DNA of 64,000 nucleotides from Manis javanica (GCF_040802235.1 NC_133162.1:2559501-2623500); one strand, 5' to 3'. Counted from the first letter of the stretch, positions 1-12,839 are shown. Numbers and translations are program-made. Notes: a model not told the origin generated them from the sequence alone.

Positions 1-312
1 AATAGTTACCAAAGGGAAAGGGACTGGGAAGAATGGGGGGGAAGGGAGGGATAAGGGTGGAGAAAAAGAAAGGGAGCCTTACGATTAGCATGTATAATGT
101 GGGGCGGGGGGGACATGGGGAGGGCTGTACAACACAGACGACAAGTAGTGATTCTACAGCATCTTACTATGCTGATGGACAGTGACTGTAATGGGATTTG
201 TGGGGGGGACTTGGTGAAGGGGGGACCCTAGTAAACATAATGTTCTTTATGTAATTGTAGATTAATGACAACAAAATAAAAATAATAATAAAAATAATAA
301 TAATAATAAATA
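1..312 (+). mobile_element. L1 3' end (3'UTR and A-rich tail), cut by the window edge
   Basis: The sequence closely matches the 3'UTR of the L1 at 40,421-40,690. Both have the same G-rich run, the same stretch after 'gggctgtacaacacag' and the same ending before the tail. This copy therefore belongs to the same L1 family and lies on the plus strand, with the rest of the element to the left of the window. The tail has become an (AAT)n microsatellite at about 275-312. Unlike the copy at 34.7 kb, it carries no ERV sequence after its tail. Confidence 0.9.
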
Positions 313-734
313 AGTCACATAGGATGAAATTATAACCCAAAGCAGGAAATAAGCATGCAAGAGTCTCTACTGATGTAAATAAATGTTTGAATAAGTAAAC
401 ACAAAAAAGAGATGTGTTCCTTACAGAAGAATTTCCAATAACTCCTGTAGCTATCATTTCCCCCTCCAGGAAGCTAAGCGTTAAGTCCCCTCCCAGCTCG
501 GTGTGGCTGGACTTTGTCACTTGTTTCTGAAGAACAGAGTCGGGAGGGGGCAGTGACATCGGGAGGAAACGTGGCCAACGCTGCCCTAGATAAGAGTCAA
601 GGCTACATCACCGAAGGGAAGTCGTGTCAGAAGGAGGCGCCCTCAGCCATGGCGGGGTGAGAACAACTCATCCTGGTGACGGCTCTTCCCAAAAGGACCA
701 TGATGCCTCATGACACGCTGGGAGAGATTCTGCA
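313..734. other. Intergenic stretch, nothing recognised
   Basis: No gene, RNA or clear repeat was recognised here. The open frames are short and have no recognisable domain. Confidence 0.5.
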
Positions 735-1060
735 AATTACACGGCCAATATCTCAAAACTGCTTAGATGGTTAAAAACAAGGGAAGTCTGGGAAACCATG
801 ACAGAGCAGAGATGGAGAAGCCGTGACACCAGACGCAGCGTCGCCGGCACATCCTGGGTCAGATCTCGGAAGGGCGCTCGTGCAAACACCAGCACACTCC
901 GGGTGACATGCCCACGGGGACATCTTAGTTTTGACGAATGTACACAGCACAGCAAAGAGATGTCAGCTTTGGGGACCCAGGGTGAAGGGTGACCGAACTC
1001 TGTACTGACTCTGCAGCCTTTCTGTAAACCTAAAAGTGTTCCAAGGTGGAAAGTGAAAAG
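735..1060 (+). mobile_element. Ancient L1 (L1M-type) 3' end remnant
   Basis: The order of motifs matches the 3' ends of old mammalian L1 elements: '...gggtgaagggtgaccgaactctgtactgactctgcagcctttctgtaaacctaaaa'-like text followed by a degenerate A-rich end. The call rests on remembered consensus only. The subfamily cannot be set by eye. Confidence 0.5.
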
Positions 1061-1272
1061 CACAGGGGTGTGGCATACGTGGGGCTTCTCAAAGGCTGGT
1101 TTTGATGAGAGCTGTTCTTGCTTCTTTCCCTAAAATGATCAAAGATAATTATCAGAGTCTCCGCTCAGCCCCTCCCTGCCTCCTCCACATCCCCCCACGG
1201 GATGTCATTCCCTAAGCCGTGTTCACACAGGCCACTGGTTCAGCCGATGAAATTAGGGAATCAGGTAGACCT

Positions 1273-1276
<4 letters not shown>

Positions 1277-1313
<37 letters not shown>

Positions 1314-1324
1314 CGTGTGTGCGT
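1277..1324 (+). repeat. (GT)n microsatellite
   Basis: About 16 uninterrupted GT units are followed by GC-interrupted units (gcgtgcgtgtgtgcg). The tract alternates purine and pyrimidine. Confidence 0.95.
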
Positions 1325-1451
1325 ACTTTTGTAAATAATTAAATCAACTAGTTAAAGCTGGTAGGTTCTGACACCACATCAGGCTAACCAACTCTTCCAG
1401 GATCTTTGTGAATGGATGGTCAGGTGTAGCTCCTGGGAAGATGGATGTTTT

Positions 1452-1700
1452 AGTCCTTTTGGTCTGTGATAACAAAATACCAAGACAGGGTGGCTTATAA
1501 GCAACAAAAATGTATTTCACACAGTTCTGGAGGCTGGAAGTCCAAGATCAGGGTGGCAGCGGTGTGGAGTACTGGGGAGGGCTCTCTCCCAAGGCACAGA
1601 CAGCCCCTTCTTGCTGTGTCCCCGTATGGCGAAGGGGCTGGGAGCGCTCCGTGGCCTTTTTTATTAGGGCACTAATCCCATTCACGGGGGCTCTGCCCTC
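1452..1700 (-). mobile_element. MaLR-type LTR fragment
   Basis: The text 'gataacaaaataccaagac', then 'gtggcttataagcaac', then 'cagttctggaggctgg', ending 'agggcactaatcccattca', is the reverse complement of the 3' half of an ERVL-MaLR LTR (MLT1/MST group). It is diverged by many substitutions, so it is old. The family comes from remembered consensus. Confidence 0.65.
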
Positions 1701-4544
1701 AGGACCAAACCGGCACCATGGGGCTAGGATCTCAGCCTGTGAATCTGGGGGTCAGCAAGCATCCAGAGCACAGCACGGGGGGGCGGGAACCAGTCCTCTC
1801 ACGATGTGTTCTTGTCACTCAGCGAGCTCCTCAGGGACTCTGCAGTCACATCAGAGATGAGACCCAGGGGACAGGCAGAACTGGGGCAAGGGAAGACAAT
1901 TTTATAAATGGCACTCTAGTTTTAAAAGGACCTAAGATGTAAATTGCATGGTTGCAAATCCCTCTTTGACTATTTATAAAATGTGTGACTCAGAGCAAGT
2001 CTCTGCAGCCCTCTGGGCATCTGCTCCCTCGGTGCTGTGAGGATGCCAGGACCACGTGCTGGGGCCCCAGGCGCCCCCTGCAGACAGTGGCCCTGGGCAT
2101 ACGGAGAGCGGCAGGGACTGCCCCCTGGGTGCAGGGCCCCAAGAACTCATGTGGACACCCCTTTTGTGTGACATCTGGAGGTCAGCTGCCTAAGAACCAT
2201 GGCCTCCCAGAGGCCAAACGCCCACGTAAGCCTCTCTGGGTCTTGGCGCCCTGTGCTGAGGTTCCAGCTTTCGGCCACAGCAGGCCACCTGCCTGCCTGG
2301 TCATGCTCCCACGACCTGCCCCTGAACCTGGCTATGCGAGCTCCTGGCCAGCGCTGACCACACATGAACACAGCACAAACAGCAGGCAAGGGTCCGCACC
2401 GCTGTGTCACCAGGCGGGCCGTGACATCTAAACGGGGTCTCATCTGGAACCGCGGCAGAGCCGTCAGGAGGGAGTGCACACCCCAGCAGGTCTGGAGTGC
2501 TTGAGGGAAACAGAACTGAGAGGGTCAAATAACCAAACAGAGACCAGTGAGGCCCGTAGAGGCTGGCCCGCAGCCACGCAGTTATCACCGCCAGGGCCAG
2601 GGCCAGGGCCAGAGCAACCTGGACTCAGAAGGAGGGGCTGCTCAGGGGAGATTCCGCCAGAAACTGGCAGGAAGGCAGAGGAGCAGGAAGGACCACCCCA
2701 GCTGCTCTCTCCCCCTGCCCCCTAGTCTCCTGCAGGCCTCTCATTGGTTGCACCCAACTGAAAACTAGCCGTACAGGGAGAAGCCCCAGGAGATGCCCTC
2801 TACAGTGGTCATCCCGCTGGGCACCAACCAGGGCAGAGAAAGGAGGAGGGGAAACGGGGCCGGGGCAACAACCAGTGCTCTCTGTGGGGAGGCGAGAACT
2901 GCCGACTCAGAGCTGGCAGGGACTCAGAGCTGCAGCCGGTGGAGACTCGCTCCGCGACGGGATGCAAACCAGTGGGCATAAAACACACACATCGAAAGAT
3001 ACAGGGGTCGTGCCAATGGGCTGAGGTCTCGGGATCTTTCACTTGCTTCTTTGAAGCTGTCTCTACTTCCCGAATTCTCACAACGGGTTATCGTATTTTA
3101 CAGTCAGAGAAAATAAATGTATCCAAAATGTAATATAAAACATACACACAGGGCAACAGATATTTTATATTGAACCATATGAACCTGTTGTTTTTATACA
3201 TCAGGATGGTTGAATGTCCATTCTGCTTACACACACATAACTCCATGCACGTACACACACTCTCAGGCACACACACATCCTAAGCATCCTAAAATCAAGG
3301 CTACTAAACAGCAAACACCAACCGGTGTCTACAGTTCGGCAAGCCAGTGTGGTTGTGTTTCTACAGATGCACTTGTTTAACCAGGACATTCTGGCCTTCC
3401 AGCAAACCATTGGCACCTCCGGGTAGATTCCAGAGCTTGAACTCCACATCACTACGCTGGCTCATTACCTTCCGGACTTAACAGCTGCGATGACTCAGGA
3501 AATGAAACCTGAGCAAAGATACCTTCCTCTTTAGCAGAACTGTGCTCCCCTTCTGCTGTGATAATTGGCAGAAGGACCGTGTTGTCCTCCAATGTGTCCG
3601 TGGCCCTGCTCAGAGCCGTGGCCTGGCCGGCTGGCAGGAACCCCCGCCAGAGCTCAGAGCCTTTAGGAGAGCCGGCCTTCCCCGCTCCGCTCAGAGCATC
3701 GCAGCCAGGGTCACGGAAAACATCACATTATTAAAAAGATATACTTGTGACAGTAAGTCTATAACATCCCCATGATTTTGCAGGAGGTTTATGGCACGAA
3801 TACTTTCTAAGCCCTGAACAAATGTCTCCCTGGTCACACATTGTCAGGGAGCACAGAGTTGCTCTGTTCAAAGATAGATATTTGCTTCAGAAAGTTCTCT
3901 GCAGAAGAGATAGATGGGCACAGTCCCCATCAGGCCTGCTGCAGGAAAAGCACCCTAAATCAAAGCCTCGACCCGGCCTGCCCACCTGCTCCTCCCCTGG
4001 ACCCGCGCTGTCAGACAGGCTCACAAAGGTCCATAGACTTTCCCTCTGAGCCCATGATGTGCACCAGTCCCCACGACATGGAAAACTCTTTGTCCTCATT
4101 CACACGGTCAGCCTTTCTCTAAAAATACGCAGCACCGGCTTACAGTCATCTCACCAGATGCTCCTGTCCCGGCTGACCACCAGCAACCCCCTGGGCCCAA
4201 GGCTGGCCGGGCTGGCAGGGCCACGAGCATCTCCCTGGGGCACCTGCCCCCTTGGCTGGCCTTCCATCATATGGCGTCTGGTCTCTGTTATCACCCGACG
4301 TTTGCTGTGATGCAACGTTCCTCTCCAAGCCCACCTTAGAGGATATAAACCAGCACGAGGCCCCAAGGGCAACTGTGGGTTGTGTCTCAGGCAGTCAACT
4401 TCATTTTGGAGTCTAGAGCCCCCCCTGCCTGTGACAGGCTCCTCACTTTCCAGCTGTGTGACCTCCAGCCACCTCTCTGTGCAAGGCTGGCTGATGAACC
4501 GTGTGCTGGGGCCTTCCTGTGGGCTGCCCTAACCCTACTCACAG
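1701..4544. other. Intergenic stretch with no gene
   Basis: The region is GC-moderate and unique-looking. A possible diverged MIR lies near 1,981-2,035 (a 'gtgtgactcagagcaagtc'-like core). A short (GGCCAG)n-like run lies near 2,590-2,612, and CA-rich text near 3,225-3,275. The open frames here are shadows without recognisable domains or a consistent codon pattern. Confidence 0.5.
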
Positions 4545-4660
4545 CTCTTAGTGACCTCGGACAAGCCACCGACCCCACATGGGCCTCAGTTATATCATCA
4601 GTAAAATGGGGGGTGTTTCTGGGGTTCCCTTCTGCTTTCCATTTCATCAGGTGTGAGAGG
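4545..4660 (+). mobile_element. MIR SINE fragment
   Basis: The run 'gacctcggacaagccac' to 'gggcctcagttatatcatc' to 'agtaaaatgggg' follows the MIR core and 3' part (gaccttgggcaagtcac / cctcagtttcctcatc / tgtaaaatgggg). It is an ancient mammal-wide repeat. Confidence 0.75.
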
Positions 4661-4933
4661 ATCTTCCATTTCAGTCTCTAGACCCACCTTGTTTAAGAAA
4701 AAAATAAAACCACTTTCCACACAACTGGGCAAAATCCAGACACCACAATTCACTGGGCATAGCCACAGGCCCAGGTTCAGAGGGCAGACAGCAGGACACC
4801 ATGGCTGGCCACAGCTTCCCAGCCAGGAAGGGGCCAGTGGGTCACCCCAGAAGTCCTGGTGTGGCAGAAGACACGAGCCTTTGTAGGCCACCATGGTTTC
4901 AGCCACTCCCTACAAAATCCCATGGTGATACTC

Positions 4934-5100
4934 ACCAAGCAGGACTGCCTGGGGGCTTCCAGAGCAAAGAAACCCAATACTTGCCAAGCAGGACTCCCCC
5001 GGGGGCTTCCAGAGCAAAGAAACCCCAATATTCGCCAAGCAGGACTCCCCAGGGGCTTCCAGAACAAAGAAACACCAATACTTGCCAAGCAGGATGCCCC
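4934..5100 (+). repeat. Minisatellite, 49-51 bp unit, 3.3 copies
   Basis: Units start at 4,934, 4,983 and 5,034, with a partial unit at 5,084. Each begins (g/a)ccaagcaggact and continues through gggcttccaga and caaagaaac. Differences are single substitutions or one-base length changes. The array makes minus-strand frames look repetitive, which explains the long spurious frame there. Confidence 0.92.
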
Positions 5101-7829
5101 CTGGGAAGGGGCAGTGAAGCAGCCCCACCCCAGCATGCAGAGGGGGTCCTGCCAGGTCTCAGCGAGGCCCCAGAGGAGCCAGCAAAGAACACTGCAGCCC
5201 AGGGGGGCACAGAGCAGCAGCGGTGAACAGTGGAGCACCTGGCCACCAGACTCCCCCGCAGGGCCAGCTCTGGACAAGCACGGTGCAGCTCAGAGTCCCA
5301 GGGTCCTGGAAACTGTGGGAGCGACTGGCTGAAGAGCTGGCGGCTCCCAAATATCAGAAACAACTGTGCCCAGTGAAGGAGGCTTTCGGCAGGGTCCAAG
5401 GGCCTGGTGACGTGATGGCCTCCCCGGTGACGGTCCCACGCCGGTGTCAGGTCAACGAGAGGGTGCCCCCTTCGAGGGCCTGGGCAGGTGACACACAGCC
5501 TGCACTCCACTCGGGCAGGACAGAGAGCCTGGGCATTGGCGCAGGAATTGGCACAGGTGGCTAAGAAAACCCTCTGCCTTTCTCCGCTCTCTGTCCACTG
5601 CCCACACTGAACACTCTGACACCAGATGTGGGTTTTCCCACACCCTGCAATCCTCAGACCCCAACTGGGTGTCCTGCAATGTGTAGGAGGATCCTGTGTA
5701 CTTGGAGAAGGCATCACCCCCCCAAAATTATAAAGCTCAGTCTTACAAGACGGCCCCCACTCCAGACCCCAAAAGCAAGTCCAGGTTGTCACCTATACTT
5801 CTGACCCACTGGGTACAAATGTCCCATGACCCCCATGTCTGGTTCCATAATTTACTAGCATGTGGCTCACAGACTTAGAAAAACATTTTACTTACCAGTT
5901 TATTATAAAAGGATGTAACTCAGGAACAACCATGTGGAGGAGATGCACAGGGCAGGGCATGGAGGGCACCACCCTCCCCACGCCTCTCCGTGTTCACCAG
6001 TCTGGGGGCTCTCCCAACCCTGTCCTTCTGGGGTTTCACAGAGACTGCATTACGTCAGGCATGATTATTAAAGCACTGGTCTTTGGTGATCAATTCAACC
6101 CCCAGGCTCTCTCCGCTCCTGGCGGTGGGATCGGGGAGACTGAAGGGGCCCGCCCTGTGGCACCCTGGCAGCCAGCCCCCTCCTGCAGTTATCTGGGGGC
6201 CCTCCGGAGGCCAGCTCACTAACCAAGACCCAGGCGCGACTGAAAGGGGCGCGCTGTGAATAACAAGACACCCATTTCACCTTTCAGCTCTGGAGCTATT
6301 TCAGGAACCAAGGATGAAAGGCAAACATTACAACAAAAGATGCACCTATTGCTCTAACCACTTGGGAAATGACAAGGGTTTGGGGAGCTGTGAGTCAGGA
6401 ACGGGATGCGGAGGAAGCCAAAATACATACTTCTTGTCACCGGACAGCATCACACAGGGCCGGGCAGCCCGGGCCTCAGGGACTCCATGGCATGGTGCTC
6501 AGCAGCTGTGCCCTCCCCCTGCTCTCCTGCAAAGGGGTCACACTCCCCTGGCTGCCTACCCTGTGCTCCAGTCTTCCTTTGGGATTCATCCTAGTAAAGG
6601 GCATGCCAAACCCAAGAAGAGTTATAGCTTCTTCGGTCCCAGAAACCAGAGGGCTTACCTAAAATGAGACTCCAGTTGGTAATAAGAATTGAGGCTGCCC
6701 TATTCCATCAAGATGTGGGAGAAGCCCAATTAACGGTGGTTGTAAACCCCATGCTTTTATGTCCCAGCCATAGGTTGGTCCCCTGTAAGGCATGGAGACG
6801 GGTCAGATGGCATCCCTGTCTGGCCCAGGATGGAAAGCTCGCTATAAAAGTTAGGGACCAAAAACACTGATGTGGGCACATTTGTAGACACGCACATGCC
6901 CACACACACGCACACGGGCACACTCACTAATGAGAGCCCAGGCCGGCCTGCTCTGCACCCTTATTCTGCCGCCTTCTCAGCAGTCCCTGGCTACCTCGGC
7001 TTCTCTGTTTTGCAGTGCAGGGTTTAAGAATGCCGGGAAGAAGCGGGCTATGGCAGCGAGCCCAGGGGCTTTGCTTCTGCCGGGCAACGGCTCTGTGCTG
7101 GGACAGAGGAGAAGACAGGAGGGAAGGCAGGAAGCAGAGGCTTCCGAGTGAAGGCAGCTAAGAGAGGAACGCTTGCTACGGGGCAGCAGGCGGCAGGCAG
7201 GAAGGGGGGCCGTGGAGACTTGCTTTGTGGTAAGGATGTCCTTCTCTCCTCCTGACGCTCCTGGTGACTTGAACAAACAGCCACCATAGTCTGCCCGTCG
7301 CATTCACAGGCAGGGTCTCTCTTACCCCTACCTGCGGGCAGGCTCGGAGGTGCAGAGAGGTCTGGAATGGGGCCGCAGAGACCCCCAGCTCCCACCTCTG
7401 CTGTCTTAGCACGCTCAGACCCCCACACCTGGAGAAGTCTGTGCCAGCTTCCTGGAGAACAGAGGATTTCGTAAGGAAAGACAGGAGGGCCTCGCCTCTA
7501 CCTGGGCCAGCGGCTTCATCTGAGCCCAGAGAGGTTACACGGATCTCACACACCAAGTCAAGCCTGCAGGTGACCCACCAGATAAACACAGATGGACCAA
7601 CCCCAGGAGACAGGTGCAGAACTACCCGGCCAAGCCACAGAACCATGAGAAACACTAAGTCCCTGCTTTTTAGGCCCAATGAATGGACATCAGGCATGGC
7701 TGAGTACTACTGGCCCCACCAAGGCCCCAGCCACATCCTGAGGCCAGGGACAGGCACCAGCCATGCCCAGCAGTCCAGGGCCATCTGTGCTCCCTCCCCC
7801 CAGTTAGAGGGCTCTGCTGGTGGGAAGGG
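5101..7829. other. Intergenic stretch with no gene
   Basis: No coding gene or RNA was recognised. CA-rich text lies near 6,890-6,920. The open frames (for example a 113-residue plus-strand frame near 5,223-5,564) have no recognisable domain. Confidence 0.5.
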
Positions 7830-8450
7830 AAAATGGTGCTGCTGCTGTAGAAAACAGGATGGCAGCGCCCCAAAAAATTAAACACAACTACCACATGAGC
7901 CAGCAATTACACCTCCAGGTACGCACCCGAAGAACTGAAAGCAGGGGCTCAAACAGGTACTTGTACATCATGTCAGAGCCCCACGAGTCACACCAGCCAA
8001 GGGGTGGACGCAACCCACGCATCCACAGACAGGTGAATGGATGAACAAATCCTGGCCGTCCATGCAGCAGGATAAGGGATATGATTCAGCCTTAAAAACG
8101 TGTGGAGTTCTGATACAGGCTATGACGTGGAGGCGCCCTGAGGACGTAATGAAGTGAGGGGGGCAAAGACGGAGAAGCACGTGCGATCCCACTTACATGA
8201 GGCACTTAGGGTCAAACTCATAGAGACAGAAAGTGGACCACGGTGGCCAGGGGCAGGGGGAGGGGTGGGGTCAGTGTTAGCAGGGACACAGCTTCAGTTT
8301 GGGAAGATGGAAAGTTCTGGAGATGGATGGTTGGTGGCGGTGGTTGCATAATGTGGTTTCACATAATGCCACTGAATGGTAAACTTAAAAGTGGCTAAAA
8401 TTTACTTATAGGATTACATTTTATGTATCTCACCACAATTTTTAAAAAAG
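7830..8450 (+). mobile_element. Old L1 remnant (ORF2 end and 3'UTR)
   Basis: The sequence follows the end of L1 ORF2: 'gcagcgccccaaaaaatta', then 'accacatgagccagcaatt', then 'gataagggatatgattcagcc'. The last of these corresponds to the ORF2 coding text equivalent to 40,205-40,240 in the young L1. A typical L1 3'UTR follows, ending in an A-rich stretch near 8,440. It is heavily diverged and broken, and is a fossil. Confidence 0.8.
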
Positions 8451-8983
8451 AGAGAAACGGGAGAAAGGCGAGGGCGAGGAGGAAGAAGAGGCCACACCGG
8501 CTAATGCACAGAGCACAGAGAAGCAGCAGACTGGGGGGAAAGGGGGCGCTCGGCCCCGGGACCCGGAAACCCCAAGGGCGCCCCAGGAGAAGAGCTGCTC
8601 TCAGACGGCTGGCTCCCTCTTCCAAGCCCAGCACGAGGGACTCCTGGCAGCCGCCAGCAAGGGGTGGCCAGAGACACCCACCCCAGGAGCTGCACCCCGG
8701 AGCCACGCCTGCCCCCAGCACAGAGCACCCCCACACAAGTGCACCCCATCTGCTGCCCAGCACCCCTGGGCACCAAGACTCTTCAAGACCAAGCAGAGTC
8801 CAGAAAACAACACCTACCAGGGGTTGTCCTTGTATTACAATTTTTAAAACCTGCATTCTTATCATAAGAAAAGCTTAAAACACACAAGAAAATGGAAGTT
8901 ATTAGTAACTTCACCACCCAGAGATGATTCCTCTCACGTTAGGGCAGGTGGTACATATTTCTGGACTTCAAGAAACCAGAATA
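8451..8983. other. Intergenic stretch, nothing recognised
   Basis: Purine-rich text after the L1 tail is followed by unique-looking sequence. The 151- and 156-residue frames on opposite strands at about 8,395-8,878 overlap each other and show no domain. Confidence 0.45.
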
Positions 8984-9431
8984 TGTCACCCCAAAATATA
9001 CCACTCCAGCACCCTGATTATTGTGAAGTAAAGGCAGTCAAGAAATATGAGGTGCAAGGGGAATGCTCTGAATCCCTACCTCTCCTCCCGCAAGGAGATG
9101 ACCCTCCTTGCTAGGTGCCATCCCTGCAAGGGGCGGGGGAAGAAACGATTCTCAGCACCCAGCCTGGGAGCCAACCCCTCGTTAAACTCGCCCGCCTCTT
9201 CCTTCGGTCCTGGCCACCGGAGACTGAGCCCCGTCCTGTCACTGCTCCGCGCATGTACGGCTCCTTTTTCTAAATGGTATGGAATCTCCTTGCTCTGGGA
9301 GCCTTGGGGAGATTCCCATGTACACGTGAACAGCCAACAAATCTCCGTCCTGTTACTCTGCCCACGTCAGTGTGAGTCTGAGTCTCAGCCAGAGACTCAA
9401 ACAGGGTGACGGAGAATTTTTCCTCCCCTAC
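8984..9431 (+). mobile_element. Probable solo LTR of an ERV1-type retrovirus
   Basis: The 448-bp block begins TGTCACC and ends CCCCTACA, fitting the TG...CA ends of an LTR. Its second half ('ggagattcccatgtacacg', then 'aacaaatctccgtcctgtta') looks like a diverged polyadenylation region (aataaatctcc) followed by U5. No internal retroviral sequence lies on either side, so it is probably a solo LTR. I could not find a clear target-site duplication. Confidence 0.5.
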
Positions 9432-9539
9432 AAGGCAGACACGCACGCGTACACAGACCCACATGCATATACCTATACACATATTCCGGTATATTTACGT
9501 CTCATATCTAAGCAAAATAAGATTCACTAGATCTACTCT
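9432..9539 (+). repeat. AC/AT-rich low-complexity stretch
   Basis: Degenerate alternating 'acacgcacgcgtacacag', then 'catgcatatacctatacac'-type sequence directly after the LTR. Confidence 0.6.
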
Positions 9540-9870
9540 AATGCCTTTTAAAACTTTATCTGTTGTAAGCTTTTCCCATATGATGAGCTCTTCTTTTCGA
9601 ATGTTGTATTTTAATGACTGCCTAATAGGCCATTATATGGCTCACATTTCATTTGGACTAATCCAAATGGACAACACTTGGGCTGCTTCCAAGTTTCCAA
9701 TATTATGGACACTGCAGAGATGTATATCCTTACGGCTGAATCTCAAGCACATGCTAACACATTTCTAGCTGCTAAATTTCTAGGTCAAGGGGTGTGCACA
9801 GGCTTCTTGGTGTCTGCCACTAAGACACCCTCCATAAAATGGCCCCAGTTTACACTCCAACACCTAAATG
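9540..9870 (+). mobile_element. Ancient L1/HAL1-like 3' remnant
   Basis: Text such as 'ggacaacacttgggctgctt', then 'tatggacactgcagagatgt', then 'ctaggtcaaggggtgtgcac', then 'ccagtttacactcca' follows the familiar order of an old L1 3' region (gtttccaattttt / aacatcc / gggtcaaaggg / tttacactcc). It is strongly diverged. Confidence 0.6.
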
Positions 9871-10654
9871 GAAATCAACTTTGACTCAATTAAATTGGCT
9901 GCACAAATGCATATGAGGCATGGCACTGGGACAGGATGCCACGGCCCAGGGCCTCTGGGTCTCCCAGGGCGTCGATGCGAAGCTGACCAGATTTTGCTGT
10001 AACCACAGAGCCGACATTTAGCGTGGACACACTGCCACAAGCCTCAAGGGCAGGCTCTGCACAGGAAAGAACAGCCCTGAGGGGATGATACGCAAGGCAG
10101 CTGTGCCCCCAAGCACTCTCAGCCGCTGAGGGCCCTGAGCTGTTTGCACGGCACCGCCAATGAGCTGGCAGGCGGCCAGCCCCAGCCCTCGGGGGCACAT
10201 CAAAGGCCCACCTCCCAGCTACTCCTGCTGGTGCCGATGGCATTGATTTTGTGTCAGAAGCGAGCGGAATCCTGTTTAATTGCTGGTCTTGCAGCTGACC
10301 CCTGGGTTGTATTATTCGTGAAAGCCCTCCCAGGGCCAGGAGCATCTCAGGGCCCCAGGGTGGAGGATCAGGACCCAGACAGGGTCCAGGGGGTGGCAGG
10401 AGTCTGCCAGGCGCCTGCCAGACAGCAGTACACCTGGGGGCTCTCAGCACCGTCCTGCCCATGCCCACAGGTCATCCTTGTGACCCTTGTCGGGGCCCCA
10501 GCAGCTGACCGTGCATATGCTCAGGAGAAACGGCGTGTCCCACCTGCACGGGGGCCCTCCGTGACAACCTCAGCCTGATGGGGGTGCCATCCACCGGCTG
10601 CTGGCACCAGAGTGCCTTGGTGGGCGTTTGAGGGGCAGTCTAGGCCCCACCCCA

Positions 10655-10745
10655 TGCCAGGCCAACTCAGTAGCTCCAGGGGAGGACCAGGGACCTGTAT
10701 TTCAACAAGTGCCCAGTGGGCCAGGTGGCCACTGAACTGGGCGAT
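10655..10745 (+). mobile_element. MER5A-like (hAT-Charlie) DNA transposon fragment
   Basis: 'aggaccagggacctgtatt' then 'caacaagtgcccagtgggcc' parallels the MER5A middle (ggcccaggaatctgtattttaacaagc). Only part of the element is visible and the terminal inverted repeats are not seen. Confidence 0.45.
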
Positions 10746-10821
10746 GCCGTCAAAGAGGGAAGCTGCTGAGTCTCAGCTCTTCCCTCCCTTTTCCTAAAAC
10801 ACTGCCCTGGTTTTTCAGACT

Positions 10822-10845
10822 CCCAGACCCCCACCCCCACCCCCG
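10822..10845 (-). other. G-quadruplex-forming motif
   Basis: On the minus strand there are three GGGGG runs separated by single T, then TCT and GGG. This satisfies the four-tract G4 pattern with very short loops. Confidence 0.7.
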
Positions 10846-12839
10846 GAGTCTCTGGGGATGGGACTGGAGATGATGCTCGGCCCACATGGGGACCCATCTG
10901 TTATACGACAGGCCGAGTTCAGAGGTAAGATGCGTAAAATATGTCCTAACCACTCCCTCCTGAATGCGTAAAACACAGCTCCTGAGAACCCGCTCCCCGC
11001 GACGTGGCTGACAAGCATGGAGGCTCCAAGGGTGTGCGTGTCACCAGTGCCTCCTGGAGAGGCTGGCATGCTCCCACTGTGCCTCCCCAGTGGCCGTGCT
11101 CGCCCTCCCATCAGGCAGTGAGGTGCTGACGCAACACGGCCTTCAGATCCTCCTTGACTCTCGCAGGAAAGTGACCCAGCCTGAGGGTGCTGTCCAGGCA
11201 CACGCACAGCCACCAGCCCTGCTCTGCTTTGCATTCAGCTGGTCACAGCACGCCGTCCGTCACCCCCTTCTCTGCTCACTGATCACGGGAAAGCCCAAAG
11301 CGGAATCCAGAGCATGAGTCGGGACGTTCCCATGTGGGTCCCCAGGAAGCCGCTGCTCTTGGAGGGAACAGGCACCGGGCTGCCCCCATCACCAGGCGCC
11401 ACAGGGCCCCCACTGCTGACCTTGGCAGGAGAGGTCCTCGGGGTCCTCTGCCAGGGGGAGTGCCTGCCAGTGCTCAGAGCACAGATGCTGACCAGGTCCT
11501 GTGGGTTTGACCACTTCAATCCTCAAGGTGTTCCGTCCATATGGGGATCAACTCAGAATTCTTGCAGGGACGTGGGTTTACCTGAGGGCACCTGTCACCC
11601 GCCTACGGGTCGGAGAACAGCTGCCCCATGGCACCGCTCTAGGAGGGCCTGTGTGCTGGAGAGGCAGCCCCTCCTCTGACCTCAGACAGGAAAGCTGCCC
11701 AGCCAGATGCCCCAGCAGCACTGGCTCCTCATCCCTGGCAAGTGTTTGCCCTCAGTCCTGAAGGGCGTGTCCTCAACCTCACCCGTTGGGCCCCCAGCTG
11801 CTGTGGCCACGGGCCGCCGGGAGTCCCAGAGCACCGGCTCCCTGGCCCCCAGGAGCTGTGGGGCTAGGGCAGGTGGGGAGCATGTGGTCCGGAGTCACTG
11901 GGACATGCGTCTCCTCCAGCGCACGGTCCTCTCTGCCCTGCCTGTGCTGGGGGCAGGGGTCAGCGGGGACAGCGGTGTGAGCACTGCCCTGTTGCTGAAG
12001 GAGGCAGTGAGCAGGTGAGGAGGCCAGGGCCGGAGGAGAGGTGGGTCCCGAAAATGCTCCACCTTCCAAATAAGCCAGATTCTGAACTTCTGCCTTCTGT
12101 TCCTCTTTACCCCGACGCAGTCGTAAAATAAAATGTCTGCCATGTGTTCATGGAGGAAGGCCCACAGAGAGAGAGCGGGCCCGGCACGTCAGAGGAGGCA
12201 GGACATGCACCCACCACCGGAGAGGAGCCTCCTTGGGGTGGGGTCCTCTGGCGTGGGGGGCACAGGATGAGAGGGAAGGAGACGCCTGGAAGCTGAGGAG
12301 CCAGCCCCCTGGTGGGCAGAAAGTGGGCAGAGGAGCCATCAAAAGGGAGGGCTCAGGGTGGATGCCGCCTTCCTGGCAGGGACCCCTGCGGCAGGCCTTG
12401 AGGACCTCACGTCACCCATGAGACTGATGTGCTTACACAGACCAGTTAACCTGCCTGTGCAGCCACCAGGTCGTGTGCAGGGCCACCAGCCACACACAGC
12501 CCAACCCTGTCCCCCGAGTCCCCTGTTGGTTTGGAAGCTTCTCAGGAACCAACACCTTCACAGAAAATCCCCCTCAACTCAGCCACTTGAAGCCAGAGCT
12601 GGAATAAAAGGGAGGGAGCTGTCCACACACATTCCTTTGGGGGACCCCCCCAACCCTGCCACACCAAAGTCCAGCCAACCCCAGTAAGGGGAGGAGGGTG
12701 CAGGCTGGGACCTAGCCGTGGTGGGTGTCTGAGGCCCTTCACTCCCATCGCCCCCAGCTTCCCTTGACCGCAGAATCCTGGCTGCTTGCCCTCTGACCCC
12801 CACAGCCTGCTAAAGCCCACCTCACTCTCATCCTTCCAC

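Larger units (their letters stand above)
9871..12839. other. Intergenic stretch with no gene
   Basis: GC-rich unique DNA. It contains a MER5A-like fragment and a G-quadruplex motif, listed separately. The 192-residue minus-strand frame at 9,890-10,468 has no recognisable domain. Confidence 0.5.

Noticed and set aside
4932..5792. 286-codon minus-strand open frame
   Set aside because: Its C-terminal part is just the minisatellite read in frame, and the rest has no recognisable domain or splice context.
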